Below, piece after piece: positions 1 through 10,789 of a stretch of DNA of 64,000 nt. Position numbers and translations under genes: made by a program. Positions within the stretch are counted from its first letter, which is position 1. The number at the start of each line of letters is the position of its first letter. The stretch lies in the NCBI GenBank assembly GCA_003254925.1, contig QANZ01050548.1:85739-149738 (forward strand), given 5' to 3'. This DNA comes from Chamaecrista fasciculata. Its lineage: Eukaryota > Streptophyta > Magnoliopsida > Fabales > Fabaceae. The notes beneath the pieces are model-generated. The model saw nothing but the letters and a program-made list of their open reading frames with translations, had not been told where the DNA came from and did not search any database.

Positions 1-485
1 TAAAACATAGCATAGAACATCAGCACTAAATGGTATTAATTCCTATTCCAAAATCAAAATTCTTATGCTCAATCTAATAATGTTGAGGATGACATTCACT
101 TGGGTAAATTCCGTTAGCTGTCTAACTTATGATTTACATGTCAAATCTTATGCTCTACTCATTTCTCAAATTAAGGATGATACTAGACAGGGTATTTTTT
201 ATTATCATTATTATTCGAGTCAACTATCAAATCAGTCCTCGGATTTTTGCTCGGTTACAGGTAAGTCCCTGGATTTAGCTAATAGACGAATAAGTCCCCG
301 AATTTATCGCACGTTATACAAATTGGTCCCTCCGTTAACCTGCCGTTCAAAAAAACGTGACGTGGCACGTTAAGTGTTGACGTGACACGTTAACTGCCAC
401 GTCAGCACGGGATTAACTGGAAAAAAAAACTGCCAACTGGGTTATTATGCGCCACATGATGTCCCTGACTTCAATTTTAAAATAA

Positions 486-605
486 AAATAAAAAATAGCT
501 CCTTGACTACAATTTTTATCCAATTATTTTCAATTCCCCCTCTTTTTCATCATCTTCATTCATTTTACTCCCAAGTCCTCAAAATAAAATTGCAAAGTGT
601 CCCAA
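486..605 (+). repeat. 120-bp direct repeat, copy 1
   Basis: By eye these 120 bp are identical to 1830-1949. The two copies exactly bracket the captured-gene element at 604-1829. This is far longer than the 8-11 bp target duplication of a Mutator-like insertion, so it reflects another kind of event or an assembly error. Confidence 0.8.
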
Positions 606-1829
606 TACTATGACTAAGGTTTCAATTTGGTCCCATAACTATTTTTGTTGCAGATTTGGTCCCAAACCTTCGCAAAAAGTTTCACCGTTAGTCCCCTCGT
701 CACTTCCGTCCAATTTTCGCCGTTAAGTGTGACGTGGCAGTCTGACTGGGATGCTGACGTGGCAAAATCAAATGAGATGGAGTAAGTTAGGATCAATATG
801 TAACATTTCATAACTTCTCTGGACTGAACGCATAATTTTATCCCAAATGAATTGCCTTCTTCTTCTTCTTCGTTTTCTTCCACACGCTTTAGAATATCCA
901 TTTTCGAACTATTCGCTTCATCAACTCGAAGCATTGCATCTACCATTCTCTTCTTTGAGTGTTCCTCTGCCTCTCGAGATTTTTGAGTTAAAGCAGTATA
1001 ATCTTGGAAAGACAGAGTTACTCCATTATCTTTTGAACTCTCGTAATTTGACAAAGCATTAATCTCAGCAATGGCCATAGCTTCTGCAGCTCTAGCAGCT
1101 TCCTTCATCTTCTGCGCAGCAATTATCCTTATCTCAGCAGTTCTTATCATGTTCTTCGTCTGCTCAATCTCCGACATTGTCCTCACAGCTTGAGATTTCG
1201 CGGCTTCCCCCATTTTTCTGAAATTCTCCGCCTCTGAACTCAACCACTGGAGCTCTTTTGCGATATCCGAAGGATCAATCTCATCAGTGTTCTTTGCAAC
1301 TTGCAGCTTGAGTCTCGTCTGGTTTAGCTCTTGCTCAAGAGACGAAATCTTCGAAGAATTCTGAGTTAACCTCTCACGAGTTTTCTCGAGCGAGATTCTC
1401 TCCTTCTCCAACTTCTTGTTGAGCGATTCAACCGAAGCTCGTACGTCGGCGATATCAGTGGTGGTTCTCGTTAAATTCAGCTTAGCTTGCTTCAATTCCA
1501 TCAGTATTAAACCCGGCGCAGATGAAGGAGAAGAAAACGAAGAAGAAGAAGAAGGCAATTCATTTGGGATAAAATTATGCGTTCAGTCCAGAGAAGTTAT
1601 GAAATGTTACATATTGATCCTAACTTACTCCATCTCATTTGATTTTGCCACGTCAGCATCCCAGTCAGACTGCCACGTCACACTTAACGGCGAAAATTGG
1701 ACGGAAGTGACCAGGGGACTAACGGTGAAACTTTTTGCGAAGGTTTGGGACCAAATCTGCAACAAAAATAGTTATGGGACCAAATTGAAACCTTAGTCAT
1801 AGTATTGGGACCAAAAGTGCACTTAAGCC
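604..1829. mobile_element. TIR element (family B, Pack-MULE-like) carrying a WEB-gene fragment
   Basis: Inverted repeats of about 280-300 bp (604-880 and 1530-1829) bracket a coding segment. The right end terminates in the complement of 'ggcttaagtgcacttttgg'. The same terminus starts the fragment at 61325, and a close variant ends the elements at 29842 and 34484. The left end lacks about 21 bp of this terminus and joins its flank at a short 'gtcccaa' microhomology. No transposase is present. Non-autonomous elements carrying host exons between long TIRs are typical of Pack-MULEs. The family assignment is inference, because no 9-bp target duplication is visible here. Confidence 0.7.
614..1558 (-). 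CDS. Chimeric ORF: captured WEB-family (DUF827) coiled-coil fragment read through into the TIR
   Basis: This is an uninterrupted 314-codon frame inside the TIR element. Residues about 20-225 are a heptad-rich coiled coil that resembles the C-terminal half of plant WEB-family proteins. The typical block 'LSFQDYTALTQKSREAEE' is followed by 'VDAMLRVDEANSSKMDILK'. WEB proteins act in chloroplast photorelocation, in a complex with PMI-type partners. The first residues (Ser-rich) and the last ~85 residues are encoded by the TIRs, not by the parent gene. Full WEB proteins are roughly twice as long, so this is a partial capture without introns. No promoter was identified, and transcription is unknown. 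It may be a harmless gene fragment, or a source of antisense or small RNA against the parental gene. Confidence 0.55.
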   Translation of the reverse strand: MPSSSSSFSSPSSAPGLILMELKQAKLNLTRTTTDIADVRASVESLNKKLEKERISLEKTRERLTQNSSKISSLEQELNQTRLKLQVAKNTDEIDPSDIAKELQWLSSEAENFRKMGEAAKSQAVRTMSEIEQTKNMIRTAEIRIIAAQKMKEAARAAEAMAIAEINALSNYESSKDNGVTLSFQDYTALTQKSREAEEHSKKRMVDAMLRVDEANSSKMDILKRVEENEEEEEGNSFGIKLCVQSREVMKCYILILTYSISFDFATSASQSDCHVTLNGENWTEVTRGLTVKLFAKVWDQICNKNSYGTKLKP

Positions 1830-1949
1830 AAATAAAAAATAGCTCCTTGACTACAATTTTTATCCAATTATTTTCAATTCCCCCTCTTTTTCATCATCTT
1901 CATTCATTTTACTCCCAAGTCCTCAAAATAAAATTGCAAAGTGTCCCAA
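1830..1949 (+). repeat. 120-bp direct repeat, copy 2
   Basis: This is the second copy of 486-605. It directly follows the right terminus of the TIR element and continues into the telomere-like filler. Confidence 0.8.
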
Positions 1950-1979
1950 AACTTTTCCAAACATTCCAATTTAGTCCTT

Positions 1980-2370
1980 AAAAATATTAAAACCCTAAAA
2001 TCTAAACCCCAAACCCTAAATCCCCAAACCCTAAACCCTAAACCCTAAAATCCTAAACCCTAAAACCTACATCCTAAACCCTAAAATCATAAACCCTAAA
2101 ACCCTAAAATCCTAAAATTGTGAAGTGTCCCAAAATTCTTCCAAACATTTTTAATTTAGTCCTTAAACTCTAAAACTCCAAACCCTAGAACCCCAAACCC
2201 TAAACTCTAAAACCCCAAACCCTAAAACCTAAAACCCCAAACCATAAACTCTAAAACCCCAAACCCCAAATTCTAAAATCCCATACACCCTAAACCCTAA
2301 ACCCCAAACTCTAAAACCTCATACCCCAAATCCAAACCCTAAACTCTAAAACCCCAAACCATAATCAGAA
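1980..2370 (+). repeat. Degenerate telomere-like repeats (CCCTAAA type)
   Basis: This is a run of about 390 bp of 'aaaccctaaa', 'ccccaaaccctaaa' and similar words. It is a degenerate form of the plant telomere repeat, read here on the C-rich strand. An opposite-orientation block follows at 2410-2520, so the two form the arms of a hairpin within the fold-back element. I see it as transposon filler rather than a former chromosome end. Confidence 0.75.
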
Positions 2371-2409
2371 TTGTGACTGTACATTAAAGTTCAACAATTG
2401 TGACGTGCA

Positions 2410-2520
2410 ACAGTATTAGGATTTGGGTTTTGGGGTTTTATGGTTTAGGGTTTGGGGTTTTAGAGTTTGGAGTTTGGGGTATGGGATTTTAGGGTTTGGG
2501 GTTTTAGAGTTTAAGGACTA
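2410..2520 (-). repeat. Degenerate telomere-like repeats, inverted arm
   Basis: This is G-rich orientation ('gggttttggggtttt', 'ggtttagggtttgggg'), complementary to 1980-2370. A ~40 bp non-repeat loop separates the arms. Confidence 0.7.
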
Positions 2521-2744
2521 AATTGAAATGTTTGGATGAATGTTGAGACTCTTTACATTTTTATTTTGAAGATTTGGGACTAAAATGAATGAAGATGATG
2601 AAAAAAAGGGGGAATTGAAAATAATTGGATAAAAATTGAAGTCAGGGAGACCAATCTATTCTCCTAGAAAGATTTTTGGGAGACCAAAGCGCCAATGATG
2701 GTTATGCTCACTGTGTAGAGAATATGACATAATGTCATTCCTAC

Positions 2745-3195
2745 CTCCTAGACCCTTAATCTTCACCATTTTCACTGTGAAATTGTTTGTTCGTTTTGTG
2801 GTGCTCCTGATGACTTTGTCTCTCATACTTTCCTTCAGTGTGATTTTTCTAGGGCGGTTTGGTTTGGTCTCCCCATCTCATTGAAGATAAGTAGCAGGCC
2901 GATGCAGTTTCAAATATGGTTGAAGTCTTGGATCAAGCGTTGGAGAAGGAAACCCTCTGTTTTCTATGAGACGTGGATTTCCATCCTCATTGGGCTTGAT
3001 GTCATATGGAGGCTAAGAAATGACGTTGTTTGAAGGAATTCGAAGGTCCAACCCTCTATAGCTATTAGGTCCATTCAGTCCATTGTCACTTTTAATGTTG
3101 ATGTGTTTTTAATAGTCAGTTTGTAGCACCTTATTTTACTAATTCGTAGTCGGTTGTTTTGTTCTTCTAAGCGTTTTTTCTTAATAAAAAAAATC
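2745..3195 (+). mobile_element. LINE (L1-type) 3' end relic with zf-RVT domain
   Basis: Translation on the plus strand gives the zinc-binding tail typical of plant LINE reverse transcriptases (zf-RVT). The pattern is Cys-x2-Cys, then 'GAPDDFVSH', then 'LQCDFSRAVWFGL', followed by a Trp-rich stretch. At least one in-frame stop interrupts it (near 3031), and no upstream RT core is present. The relic ends in an A-rich run near 3186-3193, consistent with a LINE 3' tail. It is 5'-truncated and dead. Confidence 0.7.
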
Positions 3196-3687
3196 ACTAA
3201 TGCTACAAGGAACATAAATGTAGAAATGTAGTAATCAAACACGATATAAAAATTTCATTTCCAAGTAAGATTCATGTCTATTCATAAAGTTTTTCAATAT
3301 TTCCATGACACCTATTTTTTTCTAAGTATTAGACAAACTCTCTCAATCAATAACAAGAGGATAATTACATTATACAGAGACATAGACATTACTAAAATAA
3401 ACTCTACCTAAGTCTTTCTATTCACATATTACAATTCAAATTAAAACATCATACTTAAGTCATTCAACTCTCTTTAATAAGTAATCTACAAAGTTTCTCT
3501 CTTCCATTGAATTTTAGAGGATCTATTTATGAAGAGATTTGGGATCCTATAAAATTAGGATTATTGAAGTATTTTATGTGTGTAACGAGTCCTAGATTAG
3601 GAAGGTTGTCGATTGTAAGACAACTTATAAAATTTGAAGTTCTTCAATCTCGACAGCTAACATTTGAAGTGTAGTTCTTTCAAAGAC
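3196..3687. other. AT-rich intergenic stretch and 3' flank of the DUF4408 gene
   Basis: I see no gene or clear repeat. The last ~150 bp lie just beyond the stop codon of the minus-strand gene and probably include its 3' UTR. Confidence 0.5.
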
Positions 3688-4482
3688 TTATACAAAGTAC
3701 TCTTCTTCCTTGCGTAGCCTCTGTTGGCGAGCGATGAAAGCTTCCACAGCCCGTTGAAACTCATCATTGCTCATATCGTCTTCTGGATATGAACCACAAC
3801 TACCCCGATTTTTCTCTGTCTCCGATCTACTTAGCATAATTCGAGGTTCCTCGCTTTGAAAATCTCTCACTCTCTCGCTCTCACACCTCCTGTAATCCAA
3901 ACACCTCCTCTCCCCAATCTTCTCACTCTGTTTTTCTTCATACTTCTTCACATTCACTCCTCCGCTTCGATCTTTCTTCGCGTTTTCCTCTGTTCTCATC
4001 CTCTGTTTTTCATGCTCTGTTCTTCTTGTGCTCTGTTTCAATGGGTATTTGTTACTTTCTTCAGACTCTGTTCTAGTGCTCTGTTTCTCATCCTCTGTTC
4101 TAGTAATCTGTTTTTCTTGATTGACTTTCTGATTATCCATGGTTTTCTCAACGAATTTCTGGTAAAGATCAGGTTCTCCAGCTTTTGATTTTGAATTGTG
4201 GGATGAGAATTGGCCTGACTGCACAAAGAGTGTGATGATTATGACGTTTCCGATCACGAAAACAAACCGGGGACTGACCATGAAGACAGAGAATCCCCGA
4301 AAATAGTCGCCGGAGTTCTTGATGGCACCGGGAATCTGGATGGAGATCCTCGATATCAAGATCAGAGCTACGCAGACCTCAATGAGACGAAAAAAGTTCG
4401 TCATATTTCGGAGATGTCTTTGTTTCATCATGATGGCATTGACCTTCTCTGCTTTGAGATTGGCGAAATTGAAAGAATCCAT
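3688..4482 (-). CDS. DUF4408/DUF761 domain protein
   Basis: This is a single-exon frame of 264 codons. Residues ~25-110 form the DUF4408 region, with two hydrophobic, probably membrane-spanning segments ('VCVALILISRISIQIPGAI' and 'SPRFVFVIGNVIIITLFV'). The middle (110-225) is highly charged and rich in Arg, Glu and Lys, with repeated 'TRTE'-like units, and looks disordered. The C terminus (~238-260, 'DEFQRAVEAFIARQQRLRKE') matches the short DUF761 motif. This two-domain arrangement is a known plant-specific family of unclear function. Membrane anchorage with a cytoplasmic tail is inference. The start is the first Met of the frame, and a TATA-like box lies about 250 bp upstream. The frame is intact and its codons look ordinary, so I take it as a real gene. 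Confidence 0.85.
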   Translation of the reverse strand: MDSFNFANLKAEKVNAIMMKQRHLRNMTNFFRLIEVCVALILISRISIQIPGAIKNSGDYFRGFSVFMVSPRFVFVIGNVIIITLFVQSGQFSSHNSKSKAGEPDLYQKFVEKTMDNQKVNQEKQITRTEDEKQSTRTESEESNKYPLKQSTRRTEHEKQRMRTEENAKKDRSGGVNVKKYEEKQSEKIGERRCLDYRRCESERVRDFQSEEPRIMLSRSETEKNRGSCGSYPEDDMSNDEFQRAVEAFIARQQRLRKEEEYFV

Positions 4483-4730
4483 TTTTGGGTTGATTTTCTA
4501 AGCAATCAATCTGAAATTTGTTTTTATTTTTGGGTTTTGAAGTAGATATTATAGAATATTTAGGATTTACTCAAAAGGGTCTATGAGGAAATCCATTCCT
4601 ATGAAAGCAGAGAAGAGAGAAACTGAAGAATTTGGTAGAGAAGAAAGCATGGAAAACAGAGCAAGAGAAAAAAGAAGACAATGGAAGGCTCACATGAGCT
4701 CTCAAAGCATAATGAACGAAACATAGTGTA

Positions 4731-4740
4731 CCTTTATAAG
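4731..4740 (-). promoter_or_regulatory. TATA-like box of the DUF4408 gene
   Basis: On the minus strand this reads 'cttataaagg', about 250 bp upstream of the start codon, which implies a 5' leader of roughly 200 nt. It is a motif match only. Confidence 0.4.
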
Positions 4741-4759
4741 GACTCTAATTATTATTATT

Positions 4760-7392
4760 TTGATTAATAATTTAATAGGTAAATTCGAATCTGTTTGACT
4801 TTGAGATTAAGGACTCTGCTTTGATAATATGAACATAGTTACTTCTGTTTGTTTTTGGAGGGAAGTATGAAGTACCAATGATATTTGCTTGGCTTTTTCT
4901 AAATTTAATTTATTAAAAATTGGAATCTAAAACTTTAACCTGTTTTTCTCTCTCTAAATATTCCATTATCTACTTTTTGTTTATACTTTTCCTGTCAGAT
5001 GTCAATCAGCATTTCTATCTTTTGACGATGTGTTTCACCATATTAGATTATCAAAAAAAAAATATTAGATTATCAGCATATATTCTAACAACCTATTTGA
5101 AAATATATTACGTTTCATTTCATTTCATTTTATTTATAAATAGTGTTAAAATATTAAACTATTTAAATATGTATATAATAATTATAATAGGTAAAAAATA
5201 ATAGTATAAATATTTTATTTTATATTATTTATTACTACAATTTCTTTTGAGTAAATATATATTTATTGAGTAACAAAAAGTTATCTGAAAACAAAACTTT
5301 ATTTTAACTACCATTTATAAAAGAAATTAAAAAACTAGCATTCAACAAAATTTTATCAAAACAAATTTCAATAACTTTTTTAACAAATTATTTTATTTCT
5401 TTCAATTTTGTTTATATGATTTAAAAATATCTATACAATTCTCTTTACATATTACAATCATTATATAATTATTTACATAATTTCACGTCTCAACTCTATT
5501 TATAAAAATCATTAGCCAAAAGCATTCATAAACATAATTTGGATTCTAGTCAAGTACACACACTTGCCCAAAGTTTTAAGTGTTTTTTGGCCAAAAAAGT
5601 TTCAAGTTTTTTTTTTATATTACTTTTTTATTAAAAGTTTGTGAATTTTTTTAAATACAAATAAATGACAAAGCTTTTGGTTGGAAGTGGGGGGAAAATG
5701 ATATATAGAAATTGATCTTCCAAATACACGTGTATTTAGTTCATGGGATTAAATTTGGATAAATGTTTTAATCCCAATATGAATGGAATGGTTTGGATTA
5801 AATGTTTTTTAAAAAAAGGTATATATAAATTTATTCTATAAAATAAAGGAAAAAAATTTTGACAAATTTTTTAAAGCAAAAAATTCACTTGTAATGTTAT
5901 TTGTTTCTTCAAAACTTTATCCATGCATAGCATTATTTATTGGAAAGAATCTTATAAAATGAACAAAATATTATAATTATAAAATTGATATGAGTGGAAG
6001 TATGAATAACATGTTCAAGTAGATAATAAACTTGTCATACTAAGATGCCTTCCGTTATGTACAAGTTGACGTGAATACTTTAATCTGATATGTTTTAAAC
6101 TCATGCCCCACAACAAAAACAATTTATTATTATATATAATTTTAAAATTTTCATATAACATTCTTAAACTCATATATTAACTAAAAATACAAAAATAATA
6201 ATAATACAATCTATATTATCATATATTATTTTGAAATATAATAAAATTAAATGTTATTATTTAGTTTATCTTTACAAAATTAAAAAATAACAGCTTCATG
6301 CATGCATCATTAATACTTAAAAACTCACTAAAGCAGAGAGCAACCAGTGAAAATAAGAACATGCATGCTAGAACATTCTTATTTTCTCTTAATTAAATGC
6401 AAGAGCAACTTTTTGACATCTAAATATAATAATTATAAGATCAAAACTTTATTAAGCATTATAAGGAATATCATCACTAAAGATGATCTCAATAAAAGAC
6501 CCAAAATAGATGTTTGTTTGTAATTTTCTAGCAACATCTTTAGTGAAACTTAATTTTAACAATTTATCAAAATTTGAAAAATAAAATTAATATCTCATGT
6601 TAATTTATAAATTTATAATATGCAAATATCAAGCTAGCTACAACTAGTGACGTACACCACCATAATAACCACCTATTTTTTTTTTGACATGAAAGTTCAG
6701 CCCATTGCTTAGTAGATAAGAAAATGCCTTTTCCTTATTTCCTTTAATTTATATTCCTACAAAACATGCATTGCTTCACTTTTTACAAATGGTTCATGAG
6801 TCGCAATTATGCCCCCAGGAGACCCACCAATTAAATAAAGGACAAGGATGCAACTTTTTGGCTTCAAACAATAGTTTAATGGTTGCAAATCAAATAAAAT
6901 GTCAAGTATATACATTAAAAGATATAAAAACTTATTTATAAGAAAGATAAAAAAACACAAAATTAATAATGATACGGGTTTTATTTTTTAGAAACTACTT
7001 CACATTCTTTTGATGTAGTTCTTTGATCCCTTTAGAGTATAGAATACAATAGACATATTTTATGTTGATCCCTTTATTTTTCAAATTTTAATATAGATTT
7101 GTTTTTACAATTTTAAAAGAAATCTTCTATGGAAAACCTTGTATTATAATTACATTGTTAAGATGTAATTAAAGTTTCACTTTATTATTGGCCATATAAA
7201 CTACTTTTGGTTTTTTCAGCAATTCTTCGTAGTGAAAACTTTGGACAAGACTAATTATAATGATCCATTTGAGTCCTTAAACATGAATTAATTAATTGGA
7301 TAAAGCTTGGTATAATTTTTTTATATGAGCATTTTGTGAACCTTTTGGATAATATCACAATCTAGTGAGAGCTTAGCATTTGACTTGGATTT
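4760..7392. other. Gene-free, very AT-rich stretch
   Basis: This is about 2.6 kb of AT-rich DNA with homopolymer runs and no credible reading frame, RNA gene or bounded transposon that I can define. The short open frames here (for example around 4920-5200 and 6757-6960) have no recognisable product and look like chance. Confidence 0.5.
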
Positions 7393-7397
7393 AATCC

Positions 7398-8796
7398 TGT
7401 AACATCCTTATAAAATTAAGAATAATTATTATATCAAATAAGGAAATAGCGTTATCTAGCCCAAAATTAAAACTAAAATACATGAGGCTCAGTCTCTACG
7501 AAAGCCACGCAGGGCCCAATTCAGAATACGATAAAATAAAAACTATCCAACTATACTCCTGCTCCCAGCTGTCGACCTGGATTCTACGAACCTGAACCTG
7601 CACTATCAATCTGAAGTGTTGTAGGGTGAGAATGTGGGGGATTCTCAATAGGGTTTAACTCTCTCTGCTTAAACCACAGTCCCCACTCAAGCACATACTT
7701 CAAACAAGAGTTCACACATGCATTTCTAACATACAAGCAAGTCTAGGAACATTCATATAAACTAGCAACCTAACCATTTAACTAATAATAATCAATTCAC
7801 ATGTTCAACTATTAACAACCATTAAGATCAACCAAAAACATCATATATATATATATATAAACAGGAAGCTGGCGGTGACAATCAAGTCAACCGTTACCTC
7901 AAAATAGGTACACCAGCACAATAATAGAATATCTCATTAAATAGCAATACAATAACAATTCCCCAATACACAATAATTCCACTTAATATCAATCATACTT
8001 CATATATATAACATCCATGCAACATGGTGCCGGAGGCTGGTGGTGACATAGGTGTATAACATAGGTGTCATATAGGTGTCATAAGAAAAAATAAGCAGTA
8101 ACATAGGTGGTGACATAGGTGTTAGATGGAGCAGTATAACCTCCTATAGTTATACACCTATGTTAGTGCTTTCTTGTGTTTAGTATTATTTTTGTTACTG
8201 CTTTCTTGTGTTTAATGAATTTCGTCTTTTATCAAAAAAAAAAACATCCATGCAACAAGGCTGGTGGTGACAATCGAGTCAACCAATACTTCGACTTGGG
8301 TAAACCAGCACAAGTGTCATGATCATAAATCAATTGGTCATTCAAACCAAGGCTTTACGGAGCATCCTCCGGCGTGCCCACAATCCAACAGCCTGTCACC
8401 TAAGGAATCCACCTTAGGTTATCCTATGGAATCCACCAAAGGACATTACCCAAATACTCATCATAAGTAATAGGGAAGATCTCACTCCTCAATGATTCAT
8501 GACATGTATTATTCCACACATAATATCACAAACACAAACCAATAGCCATTCTTGAATTCATACTCTTTATTCATAAATCCCTTCATCACATATTTCCATC
8601 TTGATCTCATATTCATCCATTCCCTAACATTTAACCTCCATGTAAATCACAACACACTTATATTTTCTTCACAAAACTCTTATTTGTTCCATTTTAATCC
8701 CTCTTATCATGTCTTACTCACAAATTTAATTACTTCTATTATAATTACAACTTCTAAAAGTTGCAATTTAATCCCTTACTGCTTCCGAGTATTACA
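7398..8796. mobile_element. Solo LTR (fossil LTR retrotransposon, probably Ty3/gypsy)
   Basis: The sequence starts TGTAACATCC and ends GAGTATTACA, with the 5-bp inverted termini TGTAA/TTACA typical of plant gypsy LTRs. It is flanked by the perfect 5-bp duplication AATCC (7393-7397 and 8797-8801). No internal coding region or second LTR is present, so it is a solo LTR of about 1.4 kb, including a ~0.2 kb nested insertion. Lineage (Tekay-like) and orientation are inference. Confidence 0.75.
8054..8243 (+). mobile_element. Short LINE-like 3' fragment inserted in the solo LTR
   Basis: This segment contains repeated 'cataggtg' words, then 'gctttcttgtgttta' twice, and ends in an A-run (8234-8244). 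It is bracketed by a target duplication that starts 'acatccatgcaaca' (8011-8024 and 8244-8257) and continues imperfectly into 'aggctggtggtgaca'. The A tail and long target duplication point to LINE-type integration. It is heavily 5'-truncated and non-coding. Confidence 0.6.
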
Positions 8797-8801
8797 AATC
8801 C

Positions 8802-10240
8802 ATTTTTAGTTTTTGAGAGGCATTTGACATAATATAATTTTGTTTTAGATTAGTCTAACATTAACCTTGAGAGGTGGTGTATGAAGTAATGTTCTGAGAT
8901 TTCTTGAACGTAACTCAACTTTAATTTGGCCTGAAGAGACATTTGATCGATATGATGTAATAAGTTGTATTTGTTAAATTTGGTTCAATTATGAGATTCA
9001 ATTTTCTTCAATTAGTGAGAAATATTATTTTCCCTTTCGAAATTAATTTCTTGTGTTATCTCAATTGAGTTTTATGATTATTTGGATATATATAATTTTG
9101 TTCAAATTTTGAATTTATATCTTTGTGTATCAAACTCATTTGACTCACATTTCTAGTGAATATTTGTTGATAAATTTGTTGACTAAAGGCTACAGGAGTC
9201 TTTAAATCATGTAACTCGTATGACACTTGTTGCAAAATTTTGGAGTGACCTTAGCCTAGCTAGTGAGAGTTTGAGCTAAGTCTTTATATACTTATGTTTT
9301 ATTATATAACTTTTCGATATCATTTTGTACTTTATCTTATTCAGATATTGAAATCATTGTGTTGATGTTTGTGTCTCTTGTTTTCCTATCTTATTTAGTG
9401 ACATGTTTATGTACATCACCTGTTTTTCTATCGAATTCGATGATCTATATATATATATATATTGGTTTCATCTGTAGTGCACATTGATATGCTTTAATTT
9501 TGTGATAATAAATTACTTAATTCAATATTTTGTTGATCAATCTAATATTTGATTAATGCTATCCGAAAGGGAGAATATTGTAATTTTTGTGTGGATTAGC
9601 ATTGATTTATTATAAAATATATTAATATTTGTATTTGGTGATAAGTAATTGATTTATCGCAATTCTAAATAAAAATAGATTTGGATTTGCTTTAAAATTA
9701 TGGTAATAAGTGATGAGTCAAATTATCTACATGTCTTTCAGGATTGGGCAAAGAATCCCAACTCACGTCTAGAAAATATTAGTAATTATTTCATTAATAT
9801 ATATTTACATAGAGCTTATTTATCATGGAGAATATTTTATTTAATCTTATTTTATTATACTATTGATTATATTTAATAATCTATTCTTTAATTTTAGACT
9901 TAAGTATGTGATACTCTCTTTCATTTAGAGTAGTTTTGTTATTTTTAATAACATAAGGCACTCTTTTGCAATTTTACCCAAATATATATATATAATATTT
10001 TTATTCATTTTAAACAAACCGTGGAAAAGGGCAAGATTTTGGCTGGTGTGTCGGGCTGCTCTCTCTGATTCTCCATATTCTTAAGTCTTTGGGATTTTTG
10101 CTGTGTGAGTGTGTGTTCTAATCTTCCTTTTTGGATATGGTGGGTTATTTGTAGTAATCTTGCCCTCACAATTGCAAATATTTTCAATTCGAGGTAAATG
10201 ATATTCTTAATCTCCCTTAGTTCAACATTATTCCTACACA
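8802..10240. other. AT-rich stretch, nothing recognised
   Basis: I see low-complexity AT-rich sequence with short TA repeats (near 9447 and 9985). No gene or bounded element was identified. Confidence 0.4.
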
Positions 10241-10244
10241 ATAA

Positions 10245-10530
10245 CAAATTGCGAATTTGGTCCTGTAATTTTGTTTTAGATCCAAAATCAGTTTTATATT
10301 TTTTTTTGTCTCGAATTTTGTCCTGTATCTTTGCTCCAGGTCCTAAATCAGTCATATATCTTTTTTTTGTTTCAATTTTCGTCCCATATGTTTTGAATAC
10401 ATCCCACCGTTAGTCTTTCGTCCATATTAAACCATTAACTAGGCAAATTAAGTCAGGAAAAATTATAAGTAAGTCCTTTAAATTATAGTTTAGTCTTGAA
10501 AACTAAAAGTCCCTTTCACGTTAGTCCCTG
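10245..10530. repeat. Degenerate TIR arm of a 'ggtccc'-type element
   Basis: Spaced words such as 'tttggtcctgtaattt', 'gtcccatatgttttga' and 'ccgttagtc' resemble the arms of families A and B elsewhere in the window. No matching inverted arm was found nearby, so this is a fragment. Confidence 0.4.
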
Positions 10531-10789
10531 ATTGTCAAAATAAAAGTGAAAGAGCATCCCTTAAGATTCTCAAACCTTACATCTTGGTCCTTAATCCAAA
10601 CTTTCTTCTACCACCTCCCTCCGAATGAGTTTGGATTTTCGAAAATTCTTTCTTGAAGCATTTAAGGGCGATATGAGTGAGATTTCAGTGAGGATTGGAA
10701 TTTTTTGATGAGTTCTTGAGTTTCTAGAAAATTTTCGTACTTTTTTCAACGAATTTGAAGCTTTAAGGATGATTTTAATTAATAGAAAT

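Larger units (their letters stand above)
200..2665. mobile_element. Fold-back (long-TIR) element, family A, with telomere-like filler, interrupted
   Basis: The two ends are inverted copies. The block that reads as pyrimidine-rich 'ccctgacttcaattttt' and 'caattccccctctttttcatc' on the left (about 460-600) returns as its reverse complement at about 2560-2650. The left arm (200-460) carries repeated 'ggtccct'-like words and 'gacgtgg' motifs, a style shared with 12640-12912, 17650-18316 and 22261-22640. The middle is telomere-like repeat. The right terminus appears truncated, no target duplication was found, and no transposase is visible, so this is a non-autonomous DNA element. A Mutator-like origin is inference. 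A second TIR element (604-1829) sits inside the left arm. Confidence 0.5.

Noticed and set aside
1416-1796. 126-codon plus-strand frame
   Set aside because: It is antisense to the WEB capture and runs into the TIR; it is a shadow of the minus-strand frame.
1980-2370. A true interstitial telomere
   Set aside because: The repeats are degenerate, mixed with 'ccccaaa' words, and occur in both orientations inside a fold-back element.
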